Assembly (NCBI RefSeq): GCF_947499845.1
Contig: NZ_CANMPM010000012.1
Coordinates: 1 to 64,000, forward strand
DNA: 64,000 nucleotides
Direction of reading: 5' to 3'
Source: an uncultured Pseudokineococcus sp.
GTDB taxonomy: Bacteria > Actinomycetota > Actinomycetes > Actinomycetales > Quadrisphaeraceae
Part shown: positions 26,110 to 35,190 of the stretch, piece after piece
Layout: every line of letters begins with the position of its first letter
How positions within the stretch are numbered: the first letter of the stretch is position 1
Program-made: the position numbers and the translations under genes
Notes under the pieces: model-generated
Seen by the model: the letters and a program-made list of their open reading frames with translations, nothing else
The model's database searches: none
Told to the model about the DNA's origin: nothing

Positions 26110-27007
26110 AGCCCGTGCCGCGCTCGCCGACGTCCGGGCCTGTGACCGGCTCGGACGGCGCCACCGGGTCGTGCTCGGACCTCGCGCCGGCCACGAGCTC
26201 GACGAGGTCGTCACCGTCGACCCACCGCGTGGGCACGGGCGCCCGCGCAGCCCGGCGCACGAGCCGGTCGGCGGGCAGCGGCGACGGCGAGGCGACCACG
26301 ACGGCGTTGGCGTAGCGGCGGCCCCGGAGCAGGCCCGTCTCCGCCAGGACGCCCACGTGCTCGAAGAACTCCGCCACCGTGGCGACCTCGCGACGAAGCT
26401 TCTTCAGCGGCGGCCGGTCGGCGACGTTGGCGAGGTAGGTGCCGTCCGGGCGCAGCACCCGGGCGACGTCCCGGGTGAACTCGAGGGTCCGCACGTGCCG
26501 GGGCGTCGTGTCCCCGGCGAAGACGTCGCGGACGACGGCGTCGGCGCTCGCGTCGCGGCGGGTCGCCAGGCGCTCGCGGGCGTCGCCGACCTGCAGGCGC
26601 AGGGCGGGGGAGCGGGGGAGGTCGAACCACTCGCGGACCAGGCGCGCGAGGTCCTCGTCGATCTCGACGGCGACCTGCCGCGAGCCCGGACGGGTCGCGT
26701 CGACGTAGCGGGCGAGGGCGCACCCCGCGGCGCCCAGGTGGACGACCTCGAGCGGCCCTCCGGCCGGCTCGCGCTCGTCGAGGACGTCGGCCATCCACCG
26801 CAGGTACTCGAACTCCAGGACGGTCGGGTCGCCCGTGTGGACCGAGGAGCTGGCGACGCCGTTGACGAAGACGGTCCAGGCCTGCTCGTCGCTGCCGCTG
26901 CGGGCGAGCTCGACGACGCCGCTCGCCGTCGACCACGTGCCGGGCTGCGGCTGGGGGCGGGAGCCGCGGTCGGCGGACGCGCGGGAGGGGCGGTGGCGGT
27001 CGGGCAC
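26108..27007 (-). CDS. spermidine-synthase-like methyltransferase-fold protein
   Basis: 299 residues from GTG 27007. S-S-V-H-T-G-D-P-T-V-L-E-F-E-Y near residue 55, V-V-H-L-G-A-A-G-C-A-L-A-R-Y (motif I), V-A-V-E-I-D-E-D-L, V-V-R-D-V-F-A-G-D-T-T-P and L-N-V-A-D-type strand Y-L-A-N-V-A-D. This is the spermidine-synthase fold found across actinobacteria as a soluble protein without membrane domain. Polyamine synthesis is not proven; the active-site Asp pair of true SpeE is not obvious. Convergent with the dehydrogenase gene. Confidence 0.7.
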   Translation of the reverse strand: MPDRHRPSRASADRGSRPQPQPGTWSTASGVVELARSGSDEQAWTVFVNGVASSSVHTGDPTVLEFEYLRWMADVLDEREPAGGPLEVVHLGAAGCALARYVDATRPGSRQVAVEIDEDLARLVREWFDLPRSPALRLQVGDARERLATRRDASADAVVRDVFAGDTTPRHVRTLEFTRDVARVLRPDGTYLANVADRPPLKKLRREVATVAEFFEHVGVLAETGLLRGRRYANAVVVASPSPLPADRLVRRAARAPVPTRWVDGDDLVELVAGARSEHDPVAPSEPVTGPDVGERGTG

Positions 27008-27147
27008 CGGCCCACCCTGGCCGAGGCTCCGGCGGCGCGCGCGGGAGGGCCCTCGCAGCCGTGCGAGCGCCGCGCGGACGCCGGGCCGAGGTCGACGGGC
27101 CGGGGAAAGCCGGGGACAGCCCGTCGGCCGCCCCCTAGCGTCGCTGC

Positions 27148-28719
27148 GTGACCACCCCCGCCGCGAGCGACGAGCACGACGGCCGCGCCGAGCCCCCGCG
27201 CGCCGACCTGTCCCCCGAGGAGCGCGCGGAGGTGCGGTCCCTGGCCCGCGCCCTCGACCGGCTCGCCGACTGGGCGGGTGCCCAGGCGCAGCAGGCGCGC
27301 CGGAGCCCCGTCACCGAGCGGCTGCAGGCGCACGTGCCGGCGGAGGGGCGCGCCCGCTCGGTCGTCACGCGCCAGCTGCCCGTCTTCCAGCACGTCAACG
27401 TGCAGGTCGCGCTCGACGCCTGGTGCGCCGAGGCCGGGCGCGAGGTCGCCGTCGAGGGAGTCGCGATGCCGCCGCACTACGGCGGCGTGGTGCTGCACCA
27501 GCTGCTGCACGGCGAGGACCTGCCGCCGCTGCGGCTGGCCGCGCCCGACCTCGTGGACCTGCCGTCGGGTCCCGGCGGGCGCACGCGCGCCTGCTGGCGC
27601 AGCGCGCTGCTGCTCGTCTCGGACGCCCGCGGGCGGTGGGTGCTGCGCGTGCGCGGCCCGGAGCAGCACGAGCCGCCGTCGCTGCAGCTCGAGGTCGGCG
27701 GCCTCGAGACCGCCGACGCGCAGGCGGTCCTCGACGAGGTCGAGGCCCTGCGCTCCCGTCTGGACGTCTACCGCGGTCAGGTCGTGGAGCTCGCCCCCGG
27801 CGACATGGGCGGCGCGCAGCTGCGCTTCGCCGACCTGCCGCCGACGCGGCGCGAGGACGTCGTGCTCCCTGAGGAGGTCCTGCGGCGCGTCGAGCGCCAC
27901 AGCATCGAGGTGGCGCGCCACCGCACCGCGCTGCGGGAGGCGGGCCAGCACCTCAAGCGGGGCCTGCTCCTGCACGGCCCGCCCGGCACGGGCAAGACGC
28001 ACACCACGCGCTACGTCGTCCAGCACGTGCCCGACGCCACCGTGCTGCTGCTCGCCGGTCGGGCCCTCGCGCTCGTCGGCGAGGTGGCCGCCCTGGCGCG
28101 GTCTCTGGCGCCGTCCGTCGTCGTGCTGGAGGACGTGGACCTCGTCGCCGAGGACCGCGGCTTCGGCTCGGGCGCCAGCCCGGTGCTCTTCGAGCTGCTC
28201 GACGCCATGGACGGGGCGGCGTCCGACGCCGACCTGCTCTTCCTGCTGACGACGAACCGCGCCGATCTCCTCGAGCCCGCGCTGGCCGCCCGGCCGGGCC
28301 GCGTCGACGTGGCCGTCGAGATCGGCCTGCCCGACGCGGACGGACGACGCCGTCTGCTCGACCTCTACGCCGCGGGAGTGCCGACGGCCCTCACCGAGGA
28401 GGACCTCGCGGCGGCGGTCGAGCGCACCGAGGGCGTCACCGCCTCCTTCGTCAAGGAGCTCCTGCGCCGCGCGGTGCTGGAGTCGCTCGAGGACTCGCCG
28501 GGCGCGCTGCGGGAGGTCCGCGGCGAGCACCTGCAGCGCGCGCTCGACGACCTGCTCGACAGCACCCAGTCGGTGACGCGGGCGCTGCTCGGCGTTCCCG
28601 CGGACCAGAGCGGACCGCCGCTCGTCGAGCCCGTCGGGGAGGAGGGGGCGTCCTTCGGGTGGGTCGCCGGTCCGGGGGTCGTGCCGCACCGGTACGTCGA
28701 CCGCCCCGGCGACGACTGA
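27148..28719 (+). CDS. AAA+ ATPase with uncharacterised N-terminal domain
   Basis: 523 residues. Residues 1-225 form an unfamiliar domain with helical start and a mid part M-P-P-H-Y-G-G-V-V-L-H-Q. The C-terminal half is a classic AAA module: G-P-P-G-T-G-K-T (277-284), V-V-V-L-E-D-V-D (Walker B), T-N-R-A-D-L-L-E-P-A-L (sensor 1) and R-P-G-R-V-D (Arg finger region). Such FtsH/CDC48-like single modules act as remodelling enzymes on proteins. The partner is unknown. TAGCGT (27136-27141) sits 6 nt before GTG 27148. Confidence 0.8.
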   Translation: MTTPAASDEHDGRAEPPRADLSPEERAEVRSLARALDRLADWAGAQAQQARRSPVTERLQAHVPAEGRARSVVTRQLPVFQHVNVQVALDAWCAEAGREVAVEGVAMPPHYGGVVLHQLLHGEDLPPLRLAAPDLVDLPSGPGGRTRACWRSALLLVSDARGRWVLRVRGPEQHEPPSLQLEVGGLETADAQAVLDEVEALRSRLDVYRGQVVELAPGDMGGAQLRFADLPPTRREDVVLPEEVLRRVERHSIEVARHRTALREAGQHLKRGLLLHGPPGTGKTHTTRYVVQHVPDATVLLLAGRALALVGEVAALARSLAPSVVVLEDVDLVAEDRGFGSGASPVLFELLDAMDGAASDADLLFLLTTNRADLLEPALAARPGRVDVAVEIGLPDADGRRRLLDLYAAGVPTALTEEDLAAAVERTEGVTASFVKELLRRAVLESLEDSPGALREVRGEHLQRALDDLLDSTQSVTRALLGVPADQSGPPLVEPVGEEGASFGWVAGPGVVPHRYVDRPGDD

Positions 28720-28753
28720 CCACGGCTCAGCACCGGCCCGCTCGGTCGGCGCG

Positions 28754-29230
<477 letters not shown>

Positions 29231-29356
29231 CCGCCCAGGGTGCCCGACCGCGGCGGCGCCCCGCCGCTCCCCGCCCCCGGCCGGTCCGCGCGCCCCTCCG
29301 GTGGCGCCCCGGTCGACGACCGGGGAGCCACGGCCGCGGGCCGTACCGTGGACGCC

Positions 29357-30472
29357 GTGGTGGCGGGCGACGACGGCGCGAGCGGTGCCGCCGCCCTGCC
29401 CGCCGAGGCCGTGGCCGCCGAGGCCCTGCTCGCCGAGGCCGTGGCGGCCCCGGCCGAGCGGGGGCGGGCGCAGGACGTCCCGCGCGCGCCGTCCGCGGTC
29501 GACGCGGCGGTCGGCACCTACCTGGGCCACCTGCGCGTGGAGCGGGGGCTGTCGGACAACACGCTGGCGGCCTACCGCCGCGACCTCGTCCGCTACGCCG
29601 ACTTCCTCGCCGCGCGGGGTCGGGCCGCCCCGGCGGACGTCGAGCCCGCGGACGTCAGCGCCTTCGCCGTGGCCCTCGGCACGGGGGGCGACGGGCGCGC
29701 CGTCCTCACGGCCAGCTCGAGCAAGCGGGCCGTCGTCGCCGTGCGGGGCTTCCACCGCTTCCTCGCCGAGGAGGGGCTGACGACGACCGACCCCTCGCAC
29801 GACGTCCGGCCGCCCGCGGAGCCGCGCCGCCTGCCGAAGGCGATCGGCGTCGCCGAGGTGGGGCGCCTGCTCGACGCCGCAGCGGTCGGCGACGGTCCCG
29901 GCGCGCTGCGCGACCGCGCGCTGCTCGAGCTGCTGTACGGCTCCGGCGCGCGCATCTCCGAGGCGGTGGCGCTCGACGTCGACGACCTCGTCGACGTCCT
30001 CGGCGGCCCGCGCCCGCAGGGCTCCGCCGGCGCCCCGGGCGAGGACGACGGGCCGCCGCCGGAGGGGCTGCTGCGGCTGCGGGGCAAGGGGGACAAGGAG
30101 CGGGTGGTGCCGCTCGGGCGCTACGCGCGGGCCGCGCTGGACGCCTACCTCGTCCGCGGCCGCCCCGCGCTCGCGGCGGCGGGCCGCGGCGGGCCGGCGC
30201 TGTTCCTCAACACGCGCGGGGGGCGGCTCTCGCGCCAGAGCGCCTGGGCCGTCCTGCACGCCGCCGGCGAGCGGGCGCGCCTGTCCGGCAGCGTCTCCCC
30301 GCACACCCTCCGGCACTCCTTCGCGACCCACCTCCTCGAGGGCGGCGCGGACGTGCGCGTCGTCCAGGAGCTCCTCGGCCACGCGTCGGTGACGACGACG
30401 CAGGCGTACACGCTGGTCACCGCCGACGCGCTGCGCGAGGTCTTCGCCGCCGCCCACCCCCGGGCGCGCTGA
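29357..30472 (+). CDS. xerD: site-specific tyrosine recombinase XerD
   Basis: 371 residues. N-terminal SAM-like domain: [18 protein letters not shown]. Catalytic set: G-S-G-A-R-I-S-E (Arg near 199), G-K-G-D-K-E-R (Lys near 246), [10 protein letters not shown] (His and Arg near 316-319), L-G-H-A-S-V-T-T (His near 343) and Q-A-Y-T (Tyr nucleophile near 351). It resolves chromosome dimers with XerC at dif. A ~40-residue Ala/Glu-rich leader precedes the fold. Start GTG 29357 is 7 nt after TACCGT (29344-29349). Position beside parA-scpAB matches Mycobacterium. Confidence 0.9.
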   Translation: MVAGDDGASGAAALPAEAVAAEALLAEAVAAPAERGRAQDVPRAPSAVDAAVGTYLGHLRVERGLSDNTLAAYRRDLVRYADFLAARGRAAPADVEPADVSAFAVALGTGGDGRAVLTASSSKRAVVAVRGFHRFLAEEGLTTTDPSHDVRPPAEPRRLPKAIGVAEVGRLLDAAAVGDGPGALRDRALLELLYGSGARISEAVALDVDDLVDVLGGPRPQGSAGAPGEDDGPPPEGLLRLRGKGDKERVVPLGRYARAALDAYLVRGRPALAAAGRGGPALFLNTRGGRLSRQSAWAVLHAAGERARLSGSVSPHTLRHSFATHLLEGGADVRVVQELLGHASVTTTQAYTLVTADALREVFAAAHPRAR

Positions 30473-30566
30473 GCCGGCGCCACGGCCGCCCGGCCGCCGC
30501 CCGCGTCCGCCGCCCGGAGCCGTGGCCGACGAGCACGCCGCCTCGACGGTGCCTCCGAGGCGCGGC

Positions 30567-30572
30567 TAGGGT
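30567..30572 (+). promoter_or_regulatory. -10 hexamer of the parA-scpA-scpB-rluB operon
   Basis: TAGGGT, about 65 nt before the parA start, leaving room for a 5' leader and the GGGAG ribosome site. No clear -35. Confidence 0.4.
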
Positions 30573-30639
30573 CGAGCCGCCCTGGGCGGGCCGCCGCCGG
30601 GCGGCCGACGCCGCCGACCCGAGCACGGGAGTGACCGCC

Positions 30640-31560
30640 GTGAGCACCGACCAGAGCGCCCCGCCCACCGCTGACGCGGACGGGGCGCCCGGTCAGACGG
30701 CGCTCGACGTCACCGGCCTGGGCCTCGGCCCGACGGGGCGCCCGATGCCGGACTTCCCGGTCCCGCCGCCGCTGTCCTCCCACGGCCCGGCCCGGGTCAT
30801 CGCCCTGTGCAACCAGAAGGGCGGGGTCGGCAAGACGACGACCACCATCAACCTCGGGGCCGCGCTGGCCGAGCTCGGCCGCCGGGTGCTGCTCGTCGAC
30901 TTCGACCCCCAGGGCGCCCTGTCCGCCGGGGTCGGCGTCTCGGCCCACGACCGGGAGACCACGGTCTACACGCTCATGGTCGACCGCCACGCGGACACCC
31001 GCGACGCGGTCGTCCGCACGCGCGTCGAGGGCATGGACGTCATCCCCGCCAACATCGACCTGTCGGCCGCCGAGGTGCAGCTCGTCTCCGAGGTCGCGCG
31101 CGAGAACCTCCTGGCCCGCGCCCTGCGCCCCGTCCTCGACGACTACGACGTCGTCCTCATCGACTGCCAGCCCTCCCTGGGGCTCCTCACGGTCAACGCG
31201 CTCACCGCGGCGCACGGCGTCGTCATCCCGCTGGAGTGCGAGTACTTCGCCCTGCGCGGGGTCGCCCTGCTCGTCGAGACCATCGAGAAGGTGCAGGACC
31301 GCCTCAACCCTCGGCTCGAGGTCGACGGCATCCTCGCGACGATGTACGACTCGCGGACCCTCCACAGCCGCGAGGTGGTCGCCCGGGTCGTCGACGCCTT
31401 CGGCGACGACGTCTTCCACACCGTCGTGGCCCGCACGGTGAAGTTCCCCGACGCGACCGTCGCCGCCGAGCCCATCACCAGCTACGCGAGCAGCCACCCG
31501 GCGGCCGCGGCCTACCGCCAGCTCGCGCGCGAGCTCATCGCCCGGGGCGACGCGGCCTGA
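30640..31560 (+). CDS. ParA/Soj-family ATPase
   Basis: 306 residues from GTG 30640, chosen over GTG 30631 because GGGAG lies 8 nt upstream. Deviant Walker A K-G-G-V-G-K-T-T-T (60-68, two Lys), L-V-D-F-D-P-Q-G-A-L, and V-L-I-D-C-Q-P-S-L-G-L-L-T. Such ATPases form ATP-dependent sandwich dimers on DNA. No ParB gene follows. Instead scpA and scpB come next, as at Rv1708-Rv1710. It probably acts with the segregation machinery rather than as the main oriC ParA (inference). Residues 1-50 form a Pro/Asp-rich leader. Confidence 0.85.
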   Translation: MSTDQSAPPTADADGAPGQTALDVTGLGLGPTGRPMPDFPVPPPLSSHGPARVIALCNQKGGVGKTTTTINLGAALAELGRRVLLVDFDPQGALSAGVGVSAHDRETTVYTLMVDRHADTRDAVVRTRVEGMDVIPANIDLSAAEVQLVSEVARENLLARALRPVLDDYDVVLIDCQPSLGLLTVNALTAAHGVVIPLECEYFALRGVALLVETIEKVQDRLNPRLEVDGILATMYDSRTLHSREVVARVVDAFGDDVFHTVVARTVKFPDATVAAEPITSYASSHPAAAAYRQLARELIARGDAA

Positions 31561-31601
31561 GCCCCGACGCGCCGCCCGCGCCCTCGGACCGGCGGGACCC
31601 C

Positions 31602-31661
31602 GTGGACCCCGGCGTGGACCCTGTCGTGGACTCCCGCGTGGACCCCACCGTGGGCGGGGCA
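31602..31661 (+). repeat. 12-bp tandem repeat with five in-frame GTG codons at the scpA start
   Basis: Five imperfect units at 31602, 31614, 31626, 31638 and 31650. The first four begin GTGGAC; the last begins GTGGGC. Encoded residues are V-D-P-G, V-D-P-V, V-D-S-R, V-D-P-T and V-G-G-A. Every unit offers a start codon in the scpA frame. Confidence 0.85.
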
Positions 31662-32591
31662 CCGGCGGACGACGCGGCGCCCGCGGGGGCCGCGCCCGCC
31701 GCGCGCGCCCGCCCCGCCGGCCGGCGGGCGCCCTTCGAGGTCCACCTCGAGGTCTTCACCGGGCCGTTCGACCTGCTCCTGCAGCTCATCTCCAAGCACC
31801 GGCTCGACGTCACCGAGGTGGCGCTGGCCGCCGTCACCGACGAGTTCGTCGCGCACCTGCGCGCCCGGTCGGGCGAGGCGGCGGGGGGCGGGGAGGCGCA
31901 GGGCCCCGACGGGGCGGAGGAGGACTGGGACCTCGGCCAGGCGAGCGAGTTCCTCGTCGTCGCCGCCACCCTCCTGGACCTCAAGGCGGCCCGGCTACTG
32001 CCGAGCGGCGAGGTCGAGGACGCCGAGGACCTCGCCCTCCTGGAGGCCCGCGACCTGCTCTTCGCCCGCCTGCTGCAGTACCGGGCCTACAAGGACGTCT
32101 CGGCGGTCCTCGCCGACCGGCTCGCCCGCTTCGGCCGCTCCGTGCCGCGCTCCGCGCCCCTGGAGCCCGCGCTCGCCGGCCTCCTGCCCGAGCTCGTCCT
32201 GTCGACGACGCCGGAGCAGCTCGCCGAGCTGGCGGCCGCGGCGTCGCGCCCGCGCCCGGCCCCGCCCGGGGTGGGCCTCGCGCACCTGCACGGGTCCGCC
32301 GTGAGCGTCCGCGAGGAGGCCCTGGCCGTGGCCCGCCACCTGCGGCGCGAGGGCAGCGCGACCTTCCGCGAGCTCGTCCGCGACGCCGGGTCGGTGCTCG
32401 TCGTCGTCGCGCGCTTCCTCGCCCTGCTCGAGCTCTTCCGCGACGGCGCCGTGGCCCTCGAGCAGGCGGACGCCCTCGCCGAGCTGTCGGTCCGCTGGAC
32501 CCGGCCCGCCGGGGACGGGGAGGACGAGGATGAGGCGCTCGAGGGCGTGGTGCGCGGCGTGGTCGAGCCGGGGGAGGATGCGCCGTCGTGA
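31602..32591 (+). CDS. scpA: segregation and condensation protein A
   Basis: 329 residues from GTG 31602, though any of five in-frame GTGs could start it. The conserved part begins F-E-V-H-L-E-V-F-T-G-P-F-D-L-L-L near residue 47, followed by H-R-L-D-V-T-E-V-A-L and the kleisin-like middle, and ends with the winged helix F-R-E-L-V-R-D-A. As kleisin, ScpA bridges the SMC heads with ScpB to load and compact chromosomal DNA. The stop overlaps scpB by 4 nt. The upstream stretch holds a 12-bp repeat array (next entry), so the exact start is uncertain. Confidence 0.9.
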   Translation: MDPGVDPVVDSRVDPTVGGAPADDAAPAGAAPAARARPAGRRAPFEVHLEVFTGPFDLLLQLISKHRLDVTEVALAAVTDEFVAHLRARSGEAAGGGEAQGPDGAEEDWDLGQASEFLVVAATLLDLKAARLLPSGEVEDAEDLALLEARDLLFARLLQYRAYKDVSAVLADRLARFGRSVPRSAPLEPALAGLLPELVLSTTPEQLAELAAAASRPRPAPPGVGLAHLHGSAVSVREEALAVARHLRREGSATFRELVRDAGSVLVVVARFLALLELFRDGAVALEQADALAELSVRWTRPAGDGEDEDEALEGVVRGVVEPGEDAPS

Positions 32592-33232
32592 GCGAGCAGG
32601 GGCCGGCGGCGGGCGGCGACGGACGACCGCCCGCGGGGGAGCAGGAGCCCGACGCCGAGCGGGTGCCGGACGTCGAGGACCTGCCCGGCGGCGCGCGGGC
32701 CGCGCTGGAGGCGGTGCTCATGGTCGTCGACGAGCCCGTCGACGAGGCGTCGCTGGCCGCGGCCGTGCGCCTGCCGGTGGACCGCGTGCACGCGCTGCTC
32801 GTCGCGCTCGAGGACGAGTACGCCCGGGACGCCCGGGGCTTCGAGCTGCGCCGCTCCGCCGGCGGCTGGCGCGTCTACAGCCGCGCCGACCTGGCCGACG
32901 TCGTCGCGCGCTTCGTGCGCGACGGCCAGACGGCGCGCCTCACGCAGGCGGCGCTCGAGACGCTGGCGATCATCGCCTACCGCCAGCCGGTGAGCCGGGC
33001 CCGCGTCTCCGCGGTGCGGGGCGTCGACGTCGACGGCGTCGTGCGGACCCTCGTGGCGCGGGGCCTCGTGGTCGAGCAGTCCAAGGACCCCGCCACGGGT
33101 GCGATGCTCTACGGGACGACGCCCTCCTTCCTCGAGCGGATGGGGCTGGCCAGCCTCGACGAGCTGCCGCCCCTGGCCCCGTTCCTGCCCGAGGGCGCGG
33201 ACCTCGAGGACCTGACGGAAGGACAGCTGTGA
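32588..33232 (+). CDS. scpB: segregation and condensation protein B
   Basis: 214 residues. Two winged-helix domains: A-A-L-E-A-V-L-M-V-V-D-E-P-V near 40, and A-L-E-T-L-A-I-I-A-Y-R-Q-P-V-S-R with I-R-G-like V-R-G-V-D-V-D-G, the ScpB signature. It dimerises and binds ScpA to complete the SMC-ScpAB condensin. The first 35 residues are an acidic, Gly/Pro-rich leader. Starts at GTG 32588 overlapping the scpA stop (GTGA), and its own stop overlaps the next GTG. Confidence 0.9.
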   Translation: MSEQGPAAGGDGRPPAGEQEPDAERVPDVEDLPGGARAALEAVLMVVDEPVDEASLAAAVRLPVDRVHALLVALEDEYARDARGFELRRSAGGWRVYSRADLADVVARFVRDGQTARLTQAALETLAIIAYRQPVSRARVSAVRGVDVDGVVRTLVARGLVVEQSKDPATGAMLYGTTPSFLERMGLASLDELPPLAPFLPEGADLEDLTEGQL

Positions 33233-34629
33233 GCGACGACGGACGCGGGCGCGGAGCCGGGGGCCGAGGAGGCCGCCCCGGAGGTGCCCGAGGAGCGGGC
33301 GGTGGGCGCCCCGCGTCCGGCGGCTCGCGCAGCACGGGAGCGAGCCGGGGGAGCCGCCCGCCCCAGGGCGGTCGCGGTGGCGCGCCCACGGGCGGTCGCG
33401 GCGGCCGCCCGGCGCCGGGAGCCGACCGGCGCGACGCGCGCCGTGACGACGAGCGCCGTCCGCGCCGTGATGACGAGCGCGGCCCGCGCCGTGACGACGC
33501 GCGGACCGGGGAGAGGCCGACGGACGGTCGCCGCGGACGACCCGACGGGCCTCGCCCCGGCGGCGGGCGCCCCGACGACCGCCGCGGCGGCCGACCCGAC
33601 GGCGGCCGACCGGAGCGGGGACGACCGGCAGGCGGTCGCCCGTCGACGCGCCCGGGGGGCGCGGGGACGGGCGAGGGCCAGCGGTCGTCGTCGCCCGACC
33701 GCCGCCGCACGCCCGAGGAGATCGCCGAGGAGCGCCGTCGCAACCACAAGGCGAACCGCTGGGGCTCGGGCATCGGGCGCGGTCAGCAGGGCACGAGCGG
33801 TCGTGGTGCCTCCGCGCGCGGCGCGTCCCGCCGCCCGGCCGGCACCCAGCGCGGCGAGCGCGGCGAGCGCCCGGTGGGTCAGCCGGCGGTCGACGTCCAC
33901 GTCGCCGACGGCGTGCGCCTGCAGAAGGTGCTGGCGCAGGCCGGCGTGGGCTCGCGCCGCACGTGCGAGGACCTCATCGCCGCGGGCCGGGTGCGCGTGG
34001 ACGACGTGGTCGTCACCGAGCTGGGCCTGCGGGTCGACCCCTCCCGCCAGGCCGTCCACGTCGACGGGCTGCGCGTCGTCCTGGACGAGACGAAGGTCTA
34101 CCTGGCGCTGAACAAGCCGCTCGGCGTCGTCTCGACGATGTCGGACCCCCAGGGGCGCCCCTGCATCGGCGACCTGCTCGAGCAGCACGCCCACCGGCTC
34201 TACCACGTCGGCCGCCTCGACGTCGACACCGAGGGCCTCATCCTCGTGACGAACGACGGCGAGCTCGCCAACCGGCTCCAGCACCCCTCGTGGGAGGTGC
34301 CGAAGACCTACCTGGCGCAGGTGCCCGGGCCGATCCCGCGCGACCTCGGGCGCCGGCTGCGCGAGGGCGTCGAGCTGGAGGACGGCCCCGTGAAGGTCGA
34401 CTCCTTCCGGCTCGTCGACTCCCAGCCCGGGCGCGCGCTCGTCGAGCTCGTGCTCCACGAGGGGCGGAACCACATCGTCCGCCGCCTGCTCGCCGAGGTG
34501 GGGCACCCCGTCGAGCAGCTCGTGCGCACGCGCATCGGGCCGGTGCTCCTCGGGGACATGCTCCCCGGCCGCTCGCGGGCGCTGGCCGGCCCCGAGCTCG
34601 GTCGCCTCATGGCGGACGTCGGGCTCTGA
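33229..34629 (+). CDS. rluB: 23S rRNA pseudouridine synthase RluB with long disordered N-terminus
   Basis: 466 residues from GTG 33229 (GGAAGGA upstream). Residues 1-218 are Gly/Arg/Asp/Pro-rich, with R-R-D-D-E-R-type repeats, and probably disordered. Then an S4 domain: R-L-Q-K-V-L-A-Q-A-G-V-G-S-R-R-T. The catalytic domain follows: L-N-K-P-L-G-V-V-S-T and G-R-L-D-V-D-T-E-G-L-I-L-V-T-N, with the active-site Asp in the R-L-D motif. It converts a uridine in helix 89 of 23S rRNA to pseudouridine. The low-complexity part is far longer than in E. coli RluB and may bind rRNA. Confidence 0.9.
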   Translation: MSDDGRGRGAGGRGGRPGGARGAGGGRPASGGSRSTGASRGSRPPQGGRGGAPTGGRGGRPAPGADRRDARRDDERRPRRDDERGPRRDDARTGERPTDGRRGRPDGPRPGGGRPDDRRGGRPDGGRPERGRPAGGRPSTRPGGAGTGEGQRSSSPDRRRTPEEIAEERRRNHKANRWGSGIGRGQQGTSGRGASARGASRRPAGTQRGERGERPVGQPAVDVHVADGVRLQKVLAQAGVGSRRTCEDLIAAGRVRVDDVVVTELGLRVDPSRQAVHVDGLRVVLDETKVYLALNKPLGVVSTMSDPQGRPCIGDLLEQHAHRLYHVGRLDVDTEGLILVTNDGELANRLQHPSWEVPKTYLAQVPGPIPRDLGRRLREGVELEDGPVKVDSFRLVDSQPGRALVELVLHEGRNHIVRRLLAEVGHPVEQLVRTRIGPVLLGDMLPGRSRALAGPELGRLMADVGL

Positions 34630-34635
34630 CGCCCC

Positions 34636-34658
34636 GCCCCCGGCGGCCCGCCGGGGGC
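34636..34658 (+). terminator. GC-rich hairpin after rluB
   Basis: GCCCCCGGC (34636-34644) pairs with GCCGGGGGC (34650-34658) around a 5-nt loop, 6 nt after the rluB stop. No T-run. It probably ends the parA-rluB operon transcript. Confidence 0.5.
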
Positions 34659-34827
34659 CGGCGTCCGCCCACCGGGCGCCGCCCGCCCCGCCCGGCGCGC
34701 CGCCGCTAGCCTCGCGACGGCGCCGCTCGGACGCCGGCGACGGGCCGCCGGGCACGACGACGCGGAGGCCCGACGCGGGCCGGGCGACCGGAGGCGTCGG
34801 CAGGGCGGAAGACGGAAGGGGTGCGCG

Positions 34828-35190
34828 GTGGCGGTGCGAGCGGTGCGCGGGGCGACCCAGCTGGACGTCGACGAGCGCGAGCACCTGCTCGCCTCGACCC
34901 GCGAGCTCGTCACCGCCGTCCTCGAGGCCAACCCCATGGGGCCCGAGGACCTCATCTCCGTCGTCTTCACCGTGACCCCGGACCTGCGCTCGGAGTTCCC
35001 CGCCGTCGCGGCCCGCGAGCTGGGCCTCGGCGACGTCCCGCTGCTGTGCTGCACCGAGATCGACGTCCCGGGCGCCATGCCGCGGGTCGTGCGGCTCATG
35101 GCCCACGCCGAGCTCGACGTCCCGCGCTCCGACGTGCGCCACGTCTACCTGCGGGGGGCCGTCGCGCTGCGCCGCGACATCGCCCAGTGA
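34828..35190 (+). CDS. aroH: chorismate mutase, AroH class
   Basis: 120 residues, the normal size for the trimeric AroH type. V-R-A-V-R-G-A-T-Q-L-D-V-D starts it (Arg-7-like catalytic residue in R-G-A-T), V-F-T-V-T-P-D-L follows, and P-L-L-C-C-T-E-I-D-V-P-G-A has the Cys/Glu of the active site. R-V-V-R-L-M-A-H closes it. It converts chorismate to prephenate for Phe and Tyr. GTG 34828 follows GGAAGGGG, and TAGCCT (34707-34712) is a possible -10. Its stop overlaps tyrA, so substrate passes from one enzyme to the next in the pathway. Confidence 0.9.
   Translation: MAVRAVRGATQLDVDEREHLLASTRELVTAVLEANPMGPEDLISVVFTVTPDLRSEFPAVAARELGLGDVPLLCCTEIDVPGAMPRVVRLMAHAELDVPRSDVRHVYLRGAVALRRDIAQ

Noticed and set aside
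30640-31560. ParA as evidence of a plasmid
   Set aside because: It sits in the conserved chromosomal xerD-parA-scpAB-rluB-cmk-der order with no parB or replication gene.
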